The translations under genes were made by a program, and so were the position numbers. The notes under the pieces were generated by a model. It made no database searches. It was not told the origin of the DNA and saw only the letters and a list, made by a program, of their open reading frames with translations. From Cokeromyces recurvatus (lineage: Eukaryota; Mucoromycota; Mucoromycetes; Mucorales; Mucoraceae), in assembly GCF_025118155.1 (NCBI RefSeq), contig NW_026251439.1, positions 56,031-120,030 on the forward strand: 64,000 bases of DNA, written 5' to 3'. The first letter of the stretch is position 1, and each line of letters opens with the position of its first letter. Shown here in pieces: positions 51,273 to 63,823 of this stretch.

Positions 51273-53531
51273 ATGTTGGCATCTACAGCAGCGAGGAATA
51301 CAACTAGAAAACTATTTAATTCTAAAACTACTTTTGGTCTTTATCATCGTCACAGAGCCATTCTTAGTTATGCTAGTCTTCATACAACACATAAAATAAA
51401 GAGTGCTGCTATTGCTTCACCGTAAGTTCCTTTATGTTTTGTTTATATATATATATAAATAATAATTATAAACATTCCTTTTCAGTAACGTGTCAGATCG
51501 CTCTGTTGTTGTATCAACTGAAAAATTATCAAAGACAGTTCAACCACTTAAACGAGCGTCCACGATTGAAATGGATGATTCCTTTGTAGGTATGTCTGGT
51601 GGTGAAATTTTTCATGAAATGATGTTAAGACATGGTGTTAAACATGTCTTTGGATATCCTGGTGGTGCCATTCTTCCTGTCTTTGATGCCATTTATGAAT
51701 CAAAATATTTTGAGTTTGTTCTTACAAGACATGAGCAAGGTGCTGGACATATGGCAGAAGGCTATGCTAAAGCAACGTAAAATATCATATAATTTATAGT
51801 ATATATATACATATACATATATATATATGTTTGTCTGATTCTTCTTTTTTTTTTTTTAAATAGTGGTAAACCTGGTGTAGTTCTCGTCACTTCAGGCCCA
51901 GGTGCAACTAATGTTGTAACGGCAATGGCAGATGCTTTAGCTGATGGTGTACCACTTGTTGTTTTCACTGGTCAAGTACCTACTTCTGCCATTGGTACTG
52001 ATGCTTTTCAAGAAGGTAAAGTGAGATCTAGTTTTATATATATAATATAATATAATATAATATTTATTTATGTATTTATTTATTTGTAGCTGATGTTGTG
52101 GGTATTTCTCGCGCATGTACAAAATGGAATGTCATGGTAAAAGATATATCTGAACTTCCTCGTCGTATTAATGAAGCATTCACGATCGCTACAAGTGGAC
52201 GTCCTGGACCTGTTCTTGTTGATTTACCTAAGGATGTCACAGCAGGTATCCTCAAACGTCCTATTCCAACCACGGCCATCATTCCTCAACGACCTACCAC
52301 CATTCCAAATACGGCTGTAGCTGCATTTACAGAGGAAGCGAGTTCAAAGCCTCATCCCTCCATTACTCGTGCTGCTGATCTTATTAATAACGCGAAACGA
52401 CCTGTCATTTATGCTGGTAATGGCGTCATCAGTCACCCAGAGGGTCCTCACTTCTTAGCGACACTTGCAAATCAAGGGAATATCCCCGTCACAACCACAC
52501 TTCATGGCTTAGGCTCTTATGATGAAACGGACCCTAAATCATTACATATGTTGGGAATGCATGGTTCCTGTTATGCCAATCTAGCGATGCAACACGCTGA
52601 TCTCATCATTGCTCTCGGTGCTCGCTTTGATGATCGTGTGACGGGTAGTGTGGCAGCGTTTGCACCTGAGGCAATGAAGGCTGCTAAGGAAGGACGTGGC
52701 GGGATCCTTCACTTTGAAATTATGCCAAAGAATATCAATAAGGTAGTAGAAGCAACAGAGGCGATTGAAGGTGATGTGACTGAGAACCTCAAGAAATTGA
52801 TACCTTACATTAAACCCACAACAGAACGAAATGAATGGCTTGATCAAATTGCTAGCTGGAAGCAATCCTATCCATTTTACTATGAAAGGACAACAAAGGA
52901 TGATGAAAAATTGAAACCTCAACAGGTGATTGAAGAACTGGAACGACAGACAAGGGACGTGAAAGACAAAGTCACGATCACGACCGGAGTTGGACAACAT
53001 CAAATGTGGACGGCTCAATATTATCGATGGAAGACGCCTCGCTCATTTATTACCTCAGGTGGATTAGGTACAATGGGCTATGGTCTACCTGCCGCATTAG
53101 GTGCAAAAGTAGCGAAACCAGATCATATCGTGGTTGACATTGATGGTGATGCCTCCTTTTCTATGACAGCTATGGAATTAGCGACGGCAGCTGAATTCAA
53201 TATTGGGGTTAAAGTCATGTTGTTAAACAACTCATTCCAAGGTATGGTGAAACAATGGCAAGATTTGTTTTATAATAACCGTTATTCAAGTACGGTCATG
53301 AAGAATCCTGACTTTGTCAAACTTGCAGAAGCGATGGGTATTAAGGCTATTCGTGTTTCAAAGGCATCCGAGTTAGAAGAAAAGATGAAAGAATTCTTGG
53401 CCTATGAGGGTCCTGTCTTGATGGATGCTGTTGTTTGTAAAAATGAAGTTTTATTCCCAATGGTTCCTGCGGGCAAACCTTTAGATAACTTTATGGTTCA
53501 TCCACATATTGCTGCTCAAAACAAGAAATAA
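51273..53531 (+). CDS. ILV2: Acetolactate synthase, catalytic subunit
   Basis: Four exons: 51273-51421, 51486-51776, 51864-52015 and 52090-53531; 677 aa. The N-terminus ([20 protein letters not shown]) is basic, Ser/Thr-rich and lacks acidic residues, so it is a likely mitochondrial presequence. It contains the catalytic-Glu region [39 protein letters not shown], the FAD-domain [20 protein letters not shown], and the thiamine-diphosphate motif [20 protein letters not shown] ending in LLNNS. It condenses two pyruvates (or pyruvate plus 2-ketobutyrate) at the first common step of valine/leucine and isoleucine synthesis. Convergent with the FAP7-like gene (about 235 nt between stops). The upstream region has bZIP-type motifs suggesting amino-acid-starvation control. 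Confidence 0.97.
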
Positions 53532-53765
53532 GAAAAGTTATCCCCTTATATAAATAGTATTCACCGAGATTTCCCTCCCCATCCTCCTCTTCCTCCTCCT
53601 CCCTCCCTCCCTCTCTCTCCTTCACTATGCACAACAAATATATATGGTTTTACTACGCACATATAAATAATTCCCTTTGTTCCTGTTGTTGTTGTAATTG
53701 CTTTCTTTTGTATGTAAATAATTATTTTATTGAAAATGATTAAAAATTAAAAAAAGTCCATTTAT

Positions 53766-54433
53766 TCAGTTATTATTTGCTTTCCATGCTTCTAACCATT
53801 GTTTAACTCGATCTACATTACTTTCCATATCATCCGTTGTATTACTTGGAAGTTCAACAACTATTTCTGGAGCATAAGATTCATGAGCTGTTTCTAGCAC
53901 AACCTGCATAATTTCACATTCCATATTTTCATCAATTTTACGTTTATTGTATCCTCTAATAAAAAAAAAATCATTTACATATTTACATCTATCAAAGTAT
54001 CTTATGAATTCTTTACCTTTTCACCATACGATCGTATAAATTGGTGGTATCAGTACGAAGTACAAGTACTAAATCAAACCATCGTTCAGGAAAGATCTCA
54101 CAAGTATGAAAATCAACTACTTTTCCACCTTCCTTTAAAACATCTTCTAATTCATCAAGAAGCTGTATTTAATTTAATTTAATTTAATTTAATATAATTT
54201 AAAGCTTTAATTGGATGCATCATAATTGGTAAATGTATGAAACATACTTTGTCTTCATCCAAGATGTGAGTATCAAATTCTTCTAAATAACCTTCATGCA
54301 GTTGCTTTTTCTTTACAAGTTCGCCTACATTAATGTGTTCTAAACCAGTAGCTTCTGCAATCATTTCACTTGTTGTTGTTTTACCAGTACCAGGTGTACC
54401 AGTTACTAATATATTGGGTAATGAGCGTTCCAT
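53766..54433 (-). CDS. FAP7: Adenylate kinase isoenzyme 6 / ribosome biogenesis factor FAP7
   Basis: Three exons (54248-54433, 54017-54162, 53766-53955), 173 aa, equal to AK6/Fap7 length. Walker A is VTGTPGTGKTTTSEM, followed by HINVGELVKK, DTHILDEDK, VVDFHTCEIFPERWFDLVLV and LRTDTTNLYDRMVKRGYNKR, then CEIMQVVLETAHESY. Fap7 is a nuclear/nucleolar ATPase and adenylate kinase that acts in late 18S rRNA cleavage with Rps14. All junctions are GT-AG and keep frame. It shares a 657-nt divergent promoter region with VPS26. Confidence 0.96.
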
Positions 54434-55090
54434 GATGAGTTAGATTTTGATAAAAAAAAATGGAGAAGGAAAAAAAAATTTTTTTAACTAATATGGATTT
54501 TGACAGTGAAAAAAAAAAAAAAAAAAAAAAAAAAATACTTGCTATATTGTTGCTGCTCGATTTTGTTGTTAAATGTCCGTTTGATAATAGTGAGAGGGAG
54601 AGTGGGGAATGAAAAGACGAGCTAGACTATTTTGCCTTTTTATATAAATATAAATATGTGTATATTATATTTGTTCCTAGTATAATAAATCCATATAAAA
54701 CGAATACACTTTGTCTATTGTTTTATTATTAGTCATTAGTATAGTCTATTCATTCAAGTAAACAGTATTCATCTTTATCTACTCTGATATGTATATATGT
54801 GTTATATTTGCTTCTAAAGGAAGAATATGTTCTTTACAATCTATATGTGTGTATGATACTGTCAAATGTCATCATTTATCATGAATTTTATGCATTGTTC
54901 TCCCTCTCTCTTTTTTTTTTTTTAATATAGAAAAAAAAAAATACTCGTCGTGACGACATCAAAAGAGAGGCATTATTGTATGCGGAGTTAATAACAAAAA
55001 GTAAGTAGTAGCGTGTGTATGTTTGAATGGAGAGTTTTCCCTTTTTTTTTTTTTTTTTTATTCTTTTCTATTATTATCAATTTCGAGAAA
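54434..55090. promoter_or_regulatory. Divergent intergenic promoter region (FAP7 and VPS26)
   Basis: 657 nt, AT-rich, with a poly-A of about 27 nt near 54509-54535 and poly-T at about 55043-55059. No further gene seen. Confidence 0.5.
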
Positions 55091-56684
55091 ATGTCGATGG
55101 CAGTAAGGACCATTTGAAATTTCTTTTTCCTTCTATGCACCCTCTTAATTCCATTACCCCTTTTTTTTTCTTAAGAAAAATTTATATTTCACAAAACTAA
55201 TTTTTTTTTCTATGTATATAAATATATATAGAGTCTTTTTGGGTTATCTACACCTGTAGATATTGAGGTCTCCTTTACAAATGAAGAACAAAGAAAACAT
55301 GTGGAAGTTAAAGTTGATAAAGACAAAAAAGAAACATTTCCTGTTTTTCTTGATGGTGAAACTGTTAGTGGCAAGGTTAGACATTGATATTGATAATGAT
55401 GATGACGACGACGATGATTAAAAAAGAGAGAAAGAGAGAGGAGATGGATTACTAACCATAGAGTTTTAGGTTAGCATTGGTTTAAAAGAAGGAAGAAAAT
55501 TAGAACATAACGGTATTAAAGTTGAGTTTGTTGGTAGCATAGGTAAAATTGGATATTAGAATGAATATAAAGATTTATATTAAGTTTTTTTTTCAAAAAT
55601 GATAGACCTGTATTATGATAAAGGAAAATCACACGAATTCTTAGCACTTTCACAAGAGCTTGCTGCTCCTGGTGAATTACGTCAAAATACTGCTTTCGAG
55701 TTTGAATTTAAAAATGTTGAGAAACAATATGAATGTTATAATGGTATTAATGTGAAACTAAGGCAAGTGCAAAAAGAAAGTAAAAGTTGAATAATGTACA
55801 CTTGTAGGGTTAATATTCTATTTCATTCATTAGATATTTTATTCGTGTCACAATTGCCCGTCGTTTAGCAGATGTTGTTCGTGAAAGGGATATGTGGGTT
55901 CATTCATACAAAATGCCAGTTGAAGTCAATAATTCTATTAAAATGGAAGTTGGTATTGAAGACTGTCTTCATATTGAGTTTGAATACAATAAATCAAAGT
56001 AAGTGTTTTTTTTATTTTTATTTGGAAAGTAAGACATGTATTTACTTGTAATCAAATCAAGATACCATTTAAAAGATGTCATTGTTGGAAAGATTTACTT
56101 TTTATTAGTTCGTATCAAGATTAAAACTATGGAATTATCTATTATTAGACGTGAAACGACAGGCGCATGTAAGTTTATAATAAGAAAAAAGAAAGAAAGA
56201 AAGGGAAGAGGCTAATTATATTCAAAAAAGTGCCAAATGTATATAATGAAAGTGAGACAATTACCAAGTTTGAAATTATGGATGGTGCGCCTGTTAGAGG
56301 TAGGAAAAAGAAAAAGAAAAAAAAAAGGCTTTATATATAATGTCTTTTGCATTTATTCAGGTGAAACAATTCCTATTCGTCTATTCCTTGGTGGTTTTGA
56401 ATTAACGCCCACATTTAGAGGTTTGTTACAAATTCCTTAAATATCAATTACTAGTACAATTAAACATTCTATTTCTGCTTATAGACATCAATAAGAAATT
56501 CTCTACTAGATATTACTTAAATTTAGTACTCATTGATGAAGAAAATCGTCGCTACTTTAAACAACAAGAAATTACTTTATATAGACGAAAAAGTAAGTAA
56601 ACTACACTAAATGCATTACAAGAATATCAGCTAATTTAAAATCTATTAGTTGACGATGGTTATCCTTCTGACAATGAAGAATAA
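55091..56684 (+). CDS. VPS26: Retromer subunit VPS26
   Basis: Ten exons: 55091-55102, 55232-55375, 55470-55542, 55606-55762, 55834-55998, 56062-56168, 56231-56299, 56361-56420, 56485-56592 and 56650-56684; 309 aa. The first coding exon is 12 nt (MSMA), followed by SLFGLSTPVDIEV. The arrestin-like fold shows HNGIKVEFVGSI, LAAPGELRQNTAFEFEFKNV, NNSIKMEVGIEDCLHIEFEY, LKDVIVGKIYFLLVRIKI, TKFEIMDGAPVRGETIPIRL and RRYFKQQEITLYRRK. VPS26 is part of the cargo-selective retromer trimer that recycles receptors from endosomes. The intron after exon 4 starts with GC (AAG/GCAAGT), the only non-GT donor in the window that I needed. The C-terminus is short (DDGYPSDNEE), lacking the longer tail of animal VPS26. 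Confidence 0.96.
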
Positions 56685-56794
56685 TGTAATAACATGATTT
56701 CCCCCTCTTTTTTTTTTTTCTTTTCTTTTTTTTTTGGCTACAAATATATTATTCCCCTTTTTTTTTTTATATGTATACACATATATATAAAACT

Positions 56795-58997
56795 TCAATT
56801 AAGGATCCAGTTTTCAATGGTAGTTAAACGTAATACTCTACGTTCTACTTTGCCTGTTGATGTTCTTGGTAAAGTTTTTGCTATATATAAGCCTCCTCGA
56901 AGCTGCATAACATCAGGAAGTTGGATTTTCACCATTTCAAGCATCTCTTTTTTAACCTCTGTATGATTGTCATTGTTTAAAAGTAAAGCAAAAGCACGAG
57001 GGACATAGACTGTTTCTTCTTCAGAGAATGAAGAGACTACAGCACAGTCAATCACTAAGGGATGTTTCATCTAATTATATATGAATAAAATGAGTACCCC
57101 TTCCATCCCTCCTTTTTCTCTTTCTCTTTACCAAAACATTTTCAATATCTTGAGGATTGATCTTCGATAATAAACTATTATTAGTAAAAGAAGAAGAAGA
57201 AATAGATAGATAAACTTACAAAATTTGATTTATATTTAATAATATCAGTTGCACGATTAATAAAAGAAAATATTCCATCTTGACTGCATTGAAAGAGATC
57301 ACCTGTCTGAAAGAAACCATCTTTATGGATCAATTGATTAAATATTTCTTGATTATTATAATATCCCTAAAGAAAGTCATTCACTATGTTAAACAAGCAA
57401 GCAAAAAAAAAAAAAAAAAAAGGATAAATAACTTTACTTGTGTAAGTGAGGGTCCTTTAATACAAAGTTCTCCAGGAGTATCAAATCCAACCACTAAAAA
57501 AAATATACATAATATAAATATATACACATATATTTTTCTTTATAACTATTTATTTATGACTGTACTTTTTCCTTCTTTATCAATTAATTTACATGAGAAA
57601 CCTGGTTTAAGAACACCTATTTGACCTATATAATATAGTATAAATAATAATAATTCTATATATATTCATAGACATATACATATTTATTACCGGCTATCGT
57701 ATAATCAAAGCCATTTTTAAAGGGTCCCATAACTTCCGTCATACCATAAAAGTTAACAACAGGAATTTTAAATCGTTGATAAATCATTAAGGCTACATCT
57801 TTATTCATCACACTTCCACCACATGTAATAACCTTAAGTGAAGAAATATTATAGAGAGTTGACTCTTTTGCCATAGTAGCTATAATTCGTGGTGGAACAA
57901 ACAAGATATGAATGTTACAATCTTGGATCGTTTTGAATATCTTTTCAGTTGTCTCCTCCTGTTTAAGCACATAAGTATGAAAGCCAAAATAAAGATGCAT
58001 ATGCATAAGGACATAAATGATAGATACATGATGAGGAGCACTCATAGATAAAAAGTGGGTGGAAGAAGTAAGATCGTTTAATTCCATTCCAAGTGTAGTA
58101 GCTACAATCATCCTGTGGCTATTATAAATTATTAATATCTGTATATATAAATATATGTACACATTTATGTATTTATATAAAGGGGGAGAGGAGAGGGGGG
58201 GAGTGGAAAGCAAAGGGAAGGACAATCTTACGTTATGATCACTGCTTTTGGTTTGCCAGTAGTACCTGAAGTAAAACAATAAAAGCATGGAACACGACTG
58301 AGTTCCTCGGGTGTATAGACAATGGGAGTTGCGAATTGATCATGATCAAGAAACGCTTTATTAAAGGATCTACAATCATTTATATCTTGATCACCAAACA
58401 CAAATATTTTTTCCTTGGGCATATTCATTAAAGAAGTAGCTTCTAAAGCTTTTTCAATGGTATCAGGGCTTACAATTAATACTCTTGGATTTATGAGTTG
58501 TAAACAATGTATCATTTTATTTACATCAAATGTAGCATCAATAGACGCCGAAACACCGCCTTATAGTATATATGTTAACATTTCTAAGCAATAATAATAA
58601 TAATAATAATATTGTATAAGAAAGTTACCTATAGCAACTGGGCCATGAACAGCTGCAAGATAAGTTAACTATAATGATGTGAAAGTATATGATTATTATT
58701 GTAAATTGAGGGGTTTTTTTTTTTTCTATTTAAAAGGAAAGAGAAAAGACTTACTTCGGTTTTTGTAATAAACGCAACAACGTCTCCTTGTTGAAAATCA
58801 GGAATCAAACGTTTTAATCCTGCACCAAATTTTAAAGTTATATCATGAATTTCACCAAAGGTTAAAGTCTCATTCTGTTCTTCTGCGTTAGTGTAACAGA
58901 CACGGCTTCGTTCATAGCCAAGATTATTTTCAAATAAAAGGCTATAGGTACTAATATGAGGAATAGCTTTGTTAGATAAACTTGATTCAAATATCAT
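56795..58997 (-). CDS. Adenylate-forming acyl-CoA synthetase / 4-coumarate-CoA ligase-like protein
   Basis: Nine exons: 58755-58997, 58629-58668, 58232-58559, 57691-58118, 57566-57625, 57438-57493, 57220-57366, 57132-57161 and 56795-57070; 535 aa. The AMP-binding P-loop CFTSGTTGKPKAVIIT ends exon 3. VVNFYGMTEVMG, TGDLFQC, INRATDIIKY and PRTSTGKVERRVL (catalytic Lys) follow. The enzyme class activates a carboxylic acid as acyl-AMP, then transfers it to CoA; the substrate cannot be told. In the hinge motif the usual R-x-K-D is RATD here, so the Lys is replaced. The C-terminus (ENWILN) has no PTS1 peroxisome signal. It converges with VPS26 (110 nt) and is head-to-head with a paralogue at 60000-61701. 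Confidence 0.93.
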
Positions 58998-59004
58998 TTT
59001 TTTT

Positions 59005-59038
<34 letters not shown>

Positions 59039-59798
59039 GAATAAAAAAAAATATATTAAATAAACCCTTCTTTTTTTCTCTCTCTTTTATATGCGTATTT
59101 ATGCAATAAATGATATTACTCCTTTAGTTGATACAGCAACTTTATGTACATATGATATACTAATGTTTTTTTTTCCAAGAGTAAATACTATAGATTCATT
59201 TAATAAAATAACGAACCTCAAGAATTAGTGATAGAATAATAATGACAATGGATTATCACCACTATTTGATATTGTTATGTAATAATATAGTAGAGTGATT
59301 AATTTATTGTTGTTAAATGTCTTCAAACATAATAATTATTATTTTTATAATACCAGCCTCCTTTTTTTTTTCCTAAAAAACTTTTAAAGGTGCACAAAGC
59401 TCATTGACTAGCATCTTAAGTTACTAAATTCAATCAAATGAAACTCAAGGATTAATATTTTTTATTTCAGGTGTATTTAAAAAAAAAAGGGTTTTGATAA
59501 GAATTCTCTACAAACGTTTTTATTCAAGGGATCAGAAGTTATTATGTACATAGATTGATTGCAAGCCTTTAATGGTTTGTAAAATATGTATGTAGAGAGA
59601 GAGAGAATAACTTTAATGGCTTAATATAATATCCCTGGATAATCATTTGTATTACGTCTAACTATTTTATAGTTGAGTGTGTTAACATAGTCTTATTGGC
59701 ATAACTACATGATATTACTCTAATTACTCCATTTGTATCTTTCTATTATCAACTTTACTTTCTGATTATTACGGTATGACAAATTATATATTAATTTG

Positions 59799-59838
<40 letters not shown>

Positions 59839-59999
59839 TGCAGAAAATGCTGTAATGAGGCATAATTATTTTTCCGCTGAAGAAAGTCCTTTATTAGCTG
59901 TGGAAGAAACCTTGTGCTAAAAAGACATAAAAAGAAAATTGTGATTTGTTTTATTTCTCTTTCTTTTTTTTTTTCTTTGTTTTTTTCACCACTCCCATA
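58998..59999. promoter_or_regulatory. Divergent intergenic region between the two acyl-CoA synthetase paralogues
   Basis: 1 kb between start codons. AT-rich, with AAAAG repeats at 59016-59042, a GA repeat near 59595-59606 and a poly-A of about 38 nt (59799-59836). No gene seen; a shared bidirectional promoter is possible. Confidence 0.5.
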
Positions 60000-60305
60000 A
60001 TGGTTTATACTTCAAAGCTTCCCGTTAAAGATTACCCCACTAATATTTCAGTATATGATGTTTTATTTAAAGACAATCATAACAATGTACCTGAAGATAA
60101 ACTTATTTACGTTGATATTGAAGATCCTAGTAAATCTTTAACATTTGAGCAAGTTCATACACAAATTTTAAAGACTGCTGCTAGCCTTAAGCGAGAATTT
60201 AATTTAAAAAAAGGCGATGTTGTTGCTATTTGTTCTCCAAACCAAATTGAATATCCTATTATTATTCATGGTGCTGTCTGTGCTGGTAAATATTTTATAC
60301 AAGCA

Positions 60306-60343
<38 letters not shown>

Positions 60344-61701
60344 GTTAACAGGGCATTCTATAATATCCCGTAGGTGGTGTTGCAGCTGCTATCGATCAGG
60401 CCTCTTCCTTTGATAAAATTGCAACAGATCTGAATACTATTCAAGCTAAAATTATAATTGCACATAGAGAAACATTAGATCAAGTACTTGCAGCTGCAAG
60501 GTCTTGTGGTCTTTCAGAATCTAACATTTTAGTATTTGGTGGTATTCCGGTAGGAGATGTACGGGCAGTAAATGAAATTATTTTAGGCACTGACGATGAA
60601 TTAGCGGAACCATATCCATATACACCTGAAGAGATCATGAATGATCCTGCCTATCTTTATTTTACTTCTGGTACAACAGGTGAAAAGAAGGCAGTCATGA
60701 TTACTCAACGAAATATAATCTCTAGTATGAAATTTAAATCTGATTGGCCCTTTACGAATGCTAATGTTCTTGCTTATACTGAATTCCACCATGGAAGCTC
60801 GCTTGCTGTCACGATGCATTTTGCAATCTATTTTGGAGTTACAAATTATGTCATGTCCCATTTTAGTATGTGCAGACTTTGTGAGGTAATTGAGAGATTC
60901 AAGATCAACATCACCGTGACTCAACCTTATGTTATCTCTGCTTTGGCCAAGGAGAGTATGATCACTAACTATGATATTTCAAGTCTCAAATCTGTTATCT
61001 GTTGCGGTGCTGCACTTGATAATTCTGTGACACTCCATGTTAAGAAGCGTACTGGTCTTCTTGTGATCAACACCTATGGAATGACGGAGGTCCTTGGTGC
61101 CTTTGATTCGACACCAGCACTTACTGAAGCCAACAGTATTGGTTATTTGGCTCCAGGTATTACAGCACGTATCGTTGATGAAAATGGTCACGATGTCCCT
61201 GATGGACAAATGGGTGAACTCTTGATCAGGGGCCCCACTGTTACTAAGGGTTACTACCGAAATCCAGAAGCGACAGCGAAGAACTTTGATGCAGAAGGCT
61301 ATTTGCACACTGGCGACCTGGTCAAGTGTGATGAAAATGAATTGTTTTACTACATTGATCGATCCAAGGATCTTATTAAATATCACCTTCATCATATCTA
61401 TCCAAGTGACATTGAAAACGTTTTGATGACACATCCCAAGGTATCTGATTGTGCTGTAATTGGTATCTATTACCCGGAATTTGCAACCGAATTACCACGT
61501 GCTTATGTTAATTTGGTTAATGATGAGCGACACACAGAAGGGATTGTTCAAGAACTTCAGACATATGCGGATGAACGTCTATCAGATGAAAAGCGTTTGC
61601 GTGGTGGTGTTGTTATCGTTGATTCCTTTCCTCGAACAGCTTCTGGAAAGATTCAACGTCGTATCCTTAAACAAAAAGCACTACATTGTGTTTCCGCTTA
61701 A
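60000..61701 (+). CDS. Adenylate-forming acyl-CoA synthetase / 4-coumarate-CoA ligase-like protein
   Basis: Two exons (60000-60285 and 60374-61701), 537 aa, starting MVYTSKLPVKDYPTNISVYD. P-loop LYFTSGTTGEKKAVMITQ, then VINTYGMTEVLGAF, GYLHTGDLVKCDE, YYIDRSKDLIKYH (intact R-x-K-D hinge) and SFPRTASGKIQRRILKQ with the catalytic Lys. It ends CVSA, with no canonical PTS1. It is a paralogue of the divergent gene at 56795-58997, sharing the first-intron position (both split GG-V at the same place, after the HGxVxxG motif). The single intron contains a 35-nt poly-A. The large second exon has richer codon usage than the neighbour (more C-ending codons), suggesting higher expression. Confidence 0.94.
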
Positions 61702-61964
61702 ATTGTGCATTATATAATAATAATATCTAAACTATCTTTCTCTTTCTTCTTCCCCTTATAGATTAAATTATTTCTTTCTCGTTATTTGTAATAATAAACC
61801 GTATCCTATTTAAAATCTTTATTATTATTATTATGTGATGCAACCAAAAATCATCTTATAATATAGTTCGAATTTTTTTTTATCATAAATCTTAATACTT
61901 GACATTATTTATTAAATGCTCTGTCAAAATGTACTTTTGAAACTTAAATTTATTGTTGATATCC

Positions 61965-62002
<38 letters not shown>

Positions 62003-62583
62003 TTTCATTATACAAATATGTTTCTTCATTATCAATTATTCAGTATTAATAATTTACTAAATTAAATAATGCCTTTCTTACTTTAAACAATTATGTTAAC
62101 ATTATGAAAGGTACATGATACATGTTATGTAATATTTTAAATTAACAATGATAATTTTATAATTTCATATTTCAATATAAAAGAAGAGCAAAGTTCTTGA
62201 TTTATTTAATATTAATGACATAAATCATAATAGTCCTTAAAGTTATTATTTCATACAACAGTAATAACAATTTAAAATTGTAAATAATACTATTACTATT
62301 CCCTCCTAATTATATATGTATATCGTAAAAATATACTATATAATGTAAAACAGTTTCCCTTACTTCTTAATAAAAGAACCAGTATATAGTCTGTCTAATT
62401 ATCATTAGCATTTATTCTATAATTAATTGAATCCACAATTACCTCAATATAAAAAACTTGAAAAAAAAAATAGAAAGTATTAACAAAATATAAAGGAAGC
62501 TACATTAGTATACTCAATAAAAAAAAAAAAAAAGGATCCAGCTAATCAATAGCATAATGAAGTAAAAAAATATAAAAATATAT
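61702..62583. other. Intergenic, AT-rich
   Basis: About 880 nt between the synthetase stop and the tRNA. It holds a (TAT)n microsatellite at about 61967-62000 and poly-A at 62519-62533. No gene seen. Confidence 0.6.
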
Positions 62584-62656
62584 GCTCATTACAGGGGTCG
62601 AACCTGTGACCTTGGCGTTATTAGCACCACGCTCTAACCAACTGAGCTAAACGAGC
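62584..62656 (-). tRNA. tRNA-Ile (anticodon AAU)
   Basis: 73 nt on the minus strand, intronless. The acceptor stem GCTCGTT/AATGAGC pairs throughout (one G-T). A box TAGCTCAGTTGG and B box GGTTCGACCCC are intact. The anticodon stem TGGTG/CGCCA encloses the loop CTAATAA, so the anticodon is AAT (read as IAU after editing). The genomic sequence lacks CCA, as usual in eukaryotes. A T-run follows on the minus strand near 62567-62571 and could terminate Pol III. Confidence 0.97.
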
Positions 62657-63021
62657 TTAGTTGCTATTGTCGGGCTTGACTTTTTATTCCTGTTTCAACA
62701 ATTAATAATTAGTCACTGCAAATAATTGCAAATATCACCATACATTCCCCTTGGTAGAAGTACAAAAATTCCCCATGTGAAAGTACTACTTTTACCACAA
62801 CTTTTTGGAAAATGAACTTTTTATAAATATTTTTACACCATTCGAAAGTGCTCAATTTCCTCATTTTAAAACTATTTTTTTTGTTAGATTTGGTCAAGAA
62901 TTCATAGAGATATTAACGTTTAAAGTTCTTTTTGTTTATTTTGTACATTACATTCCACAATTTTTGGTAAATTTTTTGCACGATAATTTTTAAATACCGA
63001 AATTTCTACAGTTTAATTAAT

Positions 63022-63044
63022 TTAACTGGCTAAATTCGATTCTT

Positions 63045-63077
<33 letters not shown>

Positions 63078-63117
63078 AAGTAATTAATATTACCAAAATA
63101 AGCAATGTAAAATTACG

Positions 63118-63165
<48 letters not shown>

Positions 63166-63327
63166 GTCATCATCATCATCGTCATCATCATCATCGTCAT
63201 CATCATTAGTAGCATCATCATCATCATCATTAGCAGCAGCAGCATCAGCATTAATACCATCTTCATTTTCATCTTCACCATTACCATCTTCACCACCACC
63301 TTCGTCATCATTTGGTTTTTTAAACAT
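63022..63327 (-). CDS. Doubtful Asp/Glu-rich ORF on a trinucleotide repeat
   Basis: A 101-codon frame with an ATG at 63327. It starts MFKKPNDDEGGGEDGNGEDE, continues NEDGINADAAAAND, then a very long Asp run and a poly-Lys end coded by poly-T. The first 35 residues are varied enough to be a genuine acidic N-terminus, and a GTAATA donor after the Asp run could lead to further exons, but none was found. Most of the length is microsatellite. Confidence 0.2.
63118..63240. repeat. ATC/TCA trinucleotide microsatellite
   Basis: About 40 units with periodic TCG interruptions. Likely length-variable. Confidence 0.9.
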
Positions 63328-63823
63328 TGTATACCGTTAAAATTAAATATTAATAAAAAGTTATATGAAAAAAAATTAATATAATTCCAGGAGGTTAAAT
63401 ATTGTAAACAAAATAATTTAATAAAGCCCTTAATATAAGCTGTTGCTTAGCAAAGACAGTCTTTTATTAATTAATTTATTTATTTATTATATTTTGTTTT
63501 TTGAAACGTAAAGCTAGAATGCTAACAAATTACCTGATGACAATTCATACAATGCAAGATTAATGAATAAGAAATGGCAATTGTTAACCTTGCAATTATG
63601 CTTTATACAATTATATATAATTTATTGAAAGAATAATAGTTTAATAAATATCTGTTTCTGTCAGTTTTGAATTGTTTTGTATTTATTTTTGTTCTTTATA
63701 CATATTCGACCATCTATTTTCTGTTGCTTTTTTAAGTTTTAATTAATAAATAGTCGAATGACAAAGTGTTTTATACGTTGTTAAATTCATAAAGCTTCTA
63801 TTAAGCATTTATTAAAAAAAATA

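Noticed and set aside
52581..53018. 145-codon minus-strand frame under ILV2
   Set aside because: Antisense shadow of the conserved acetolactate synthase coding sequence.
60601..61434. Long minus-strand frames under the plus-strand acyl-CoA synthetase
   Set aside because: Antisense shadows of a gene with strong domain evidence.
63074..63340. Poly-Ser frame on the plus strand
   Set aside because: Purely the translation of the trinucleotide microsatellite.
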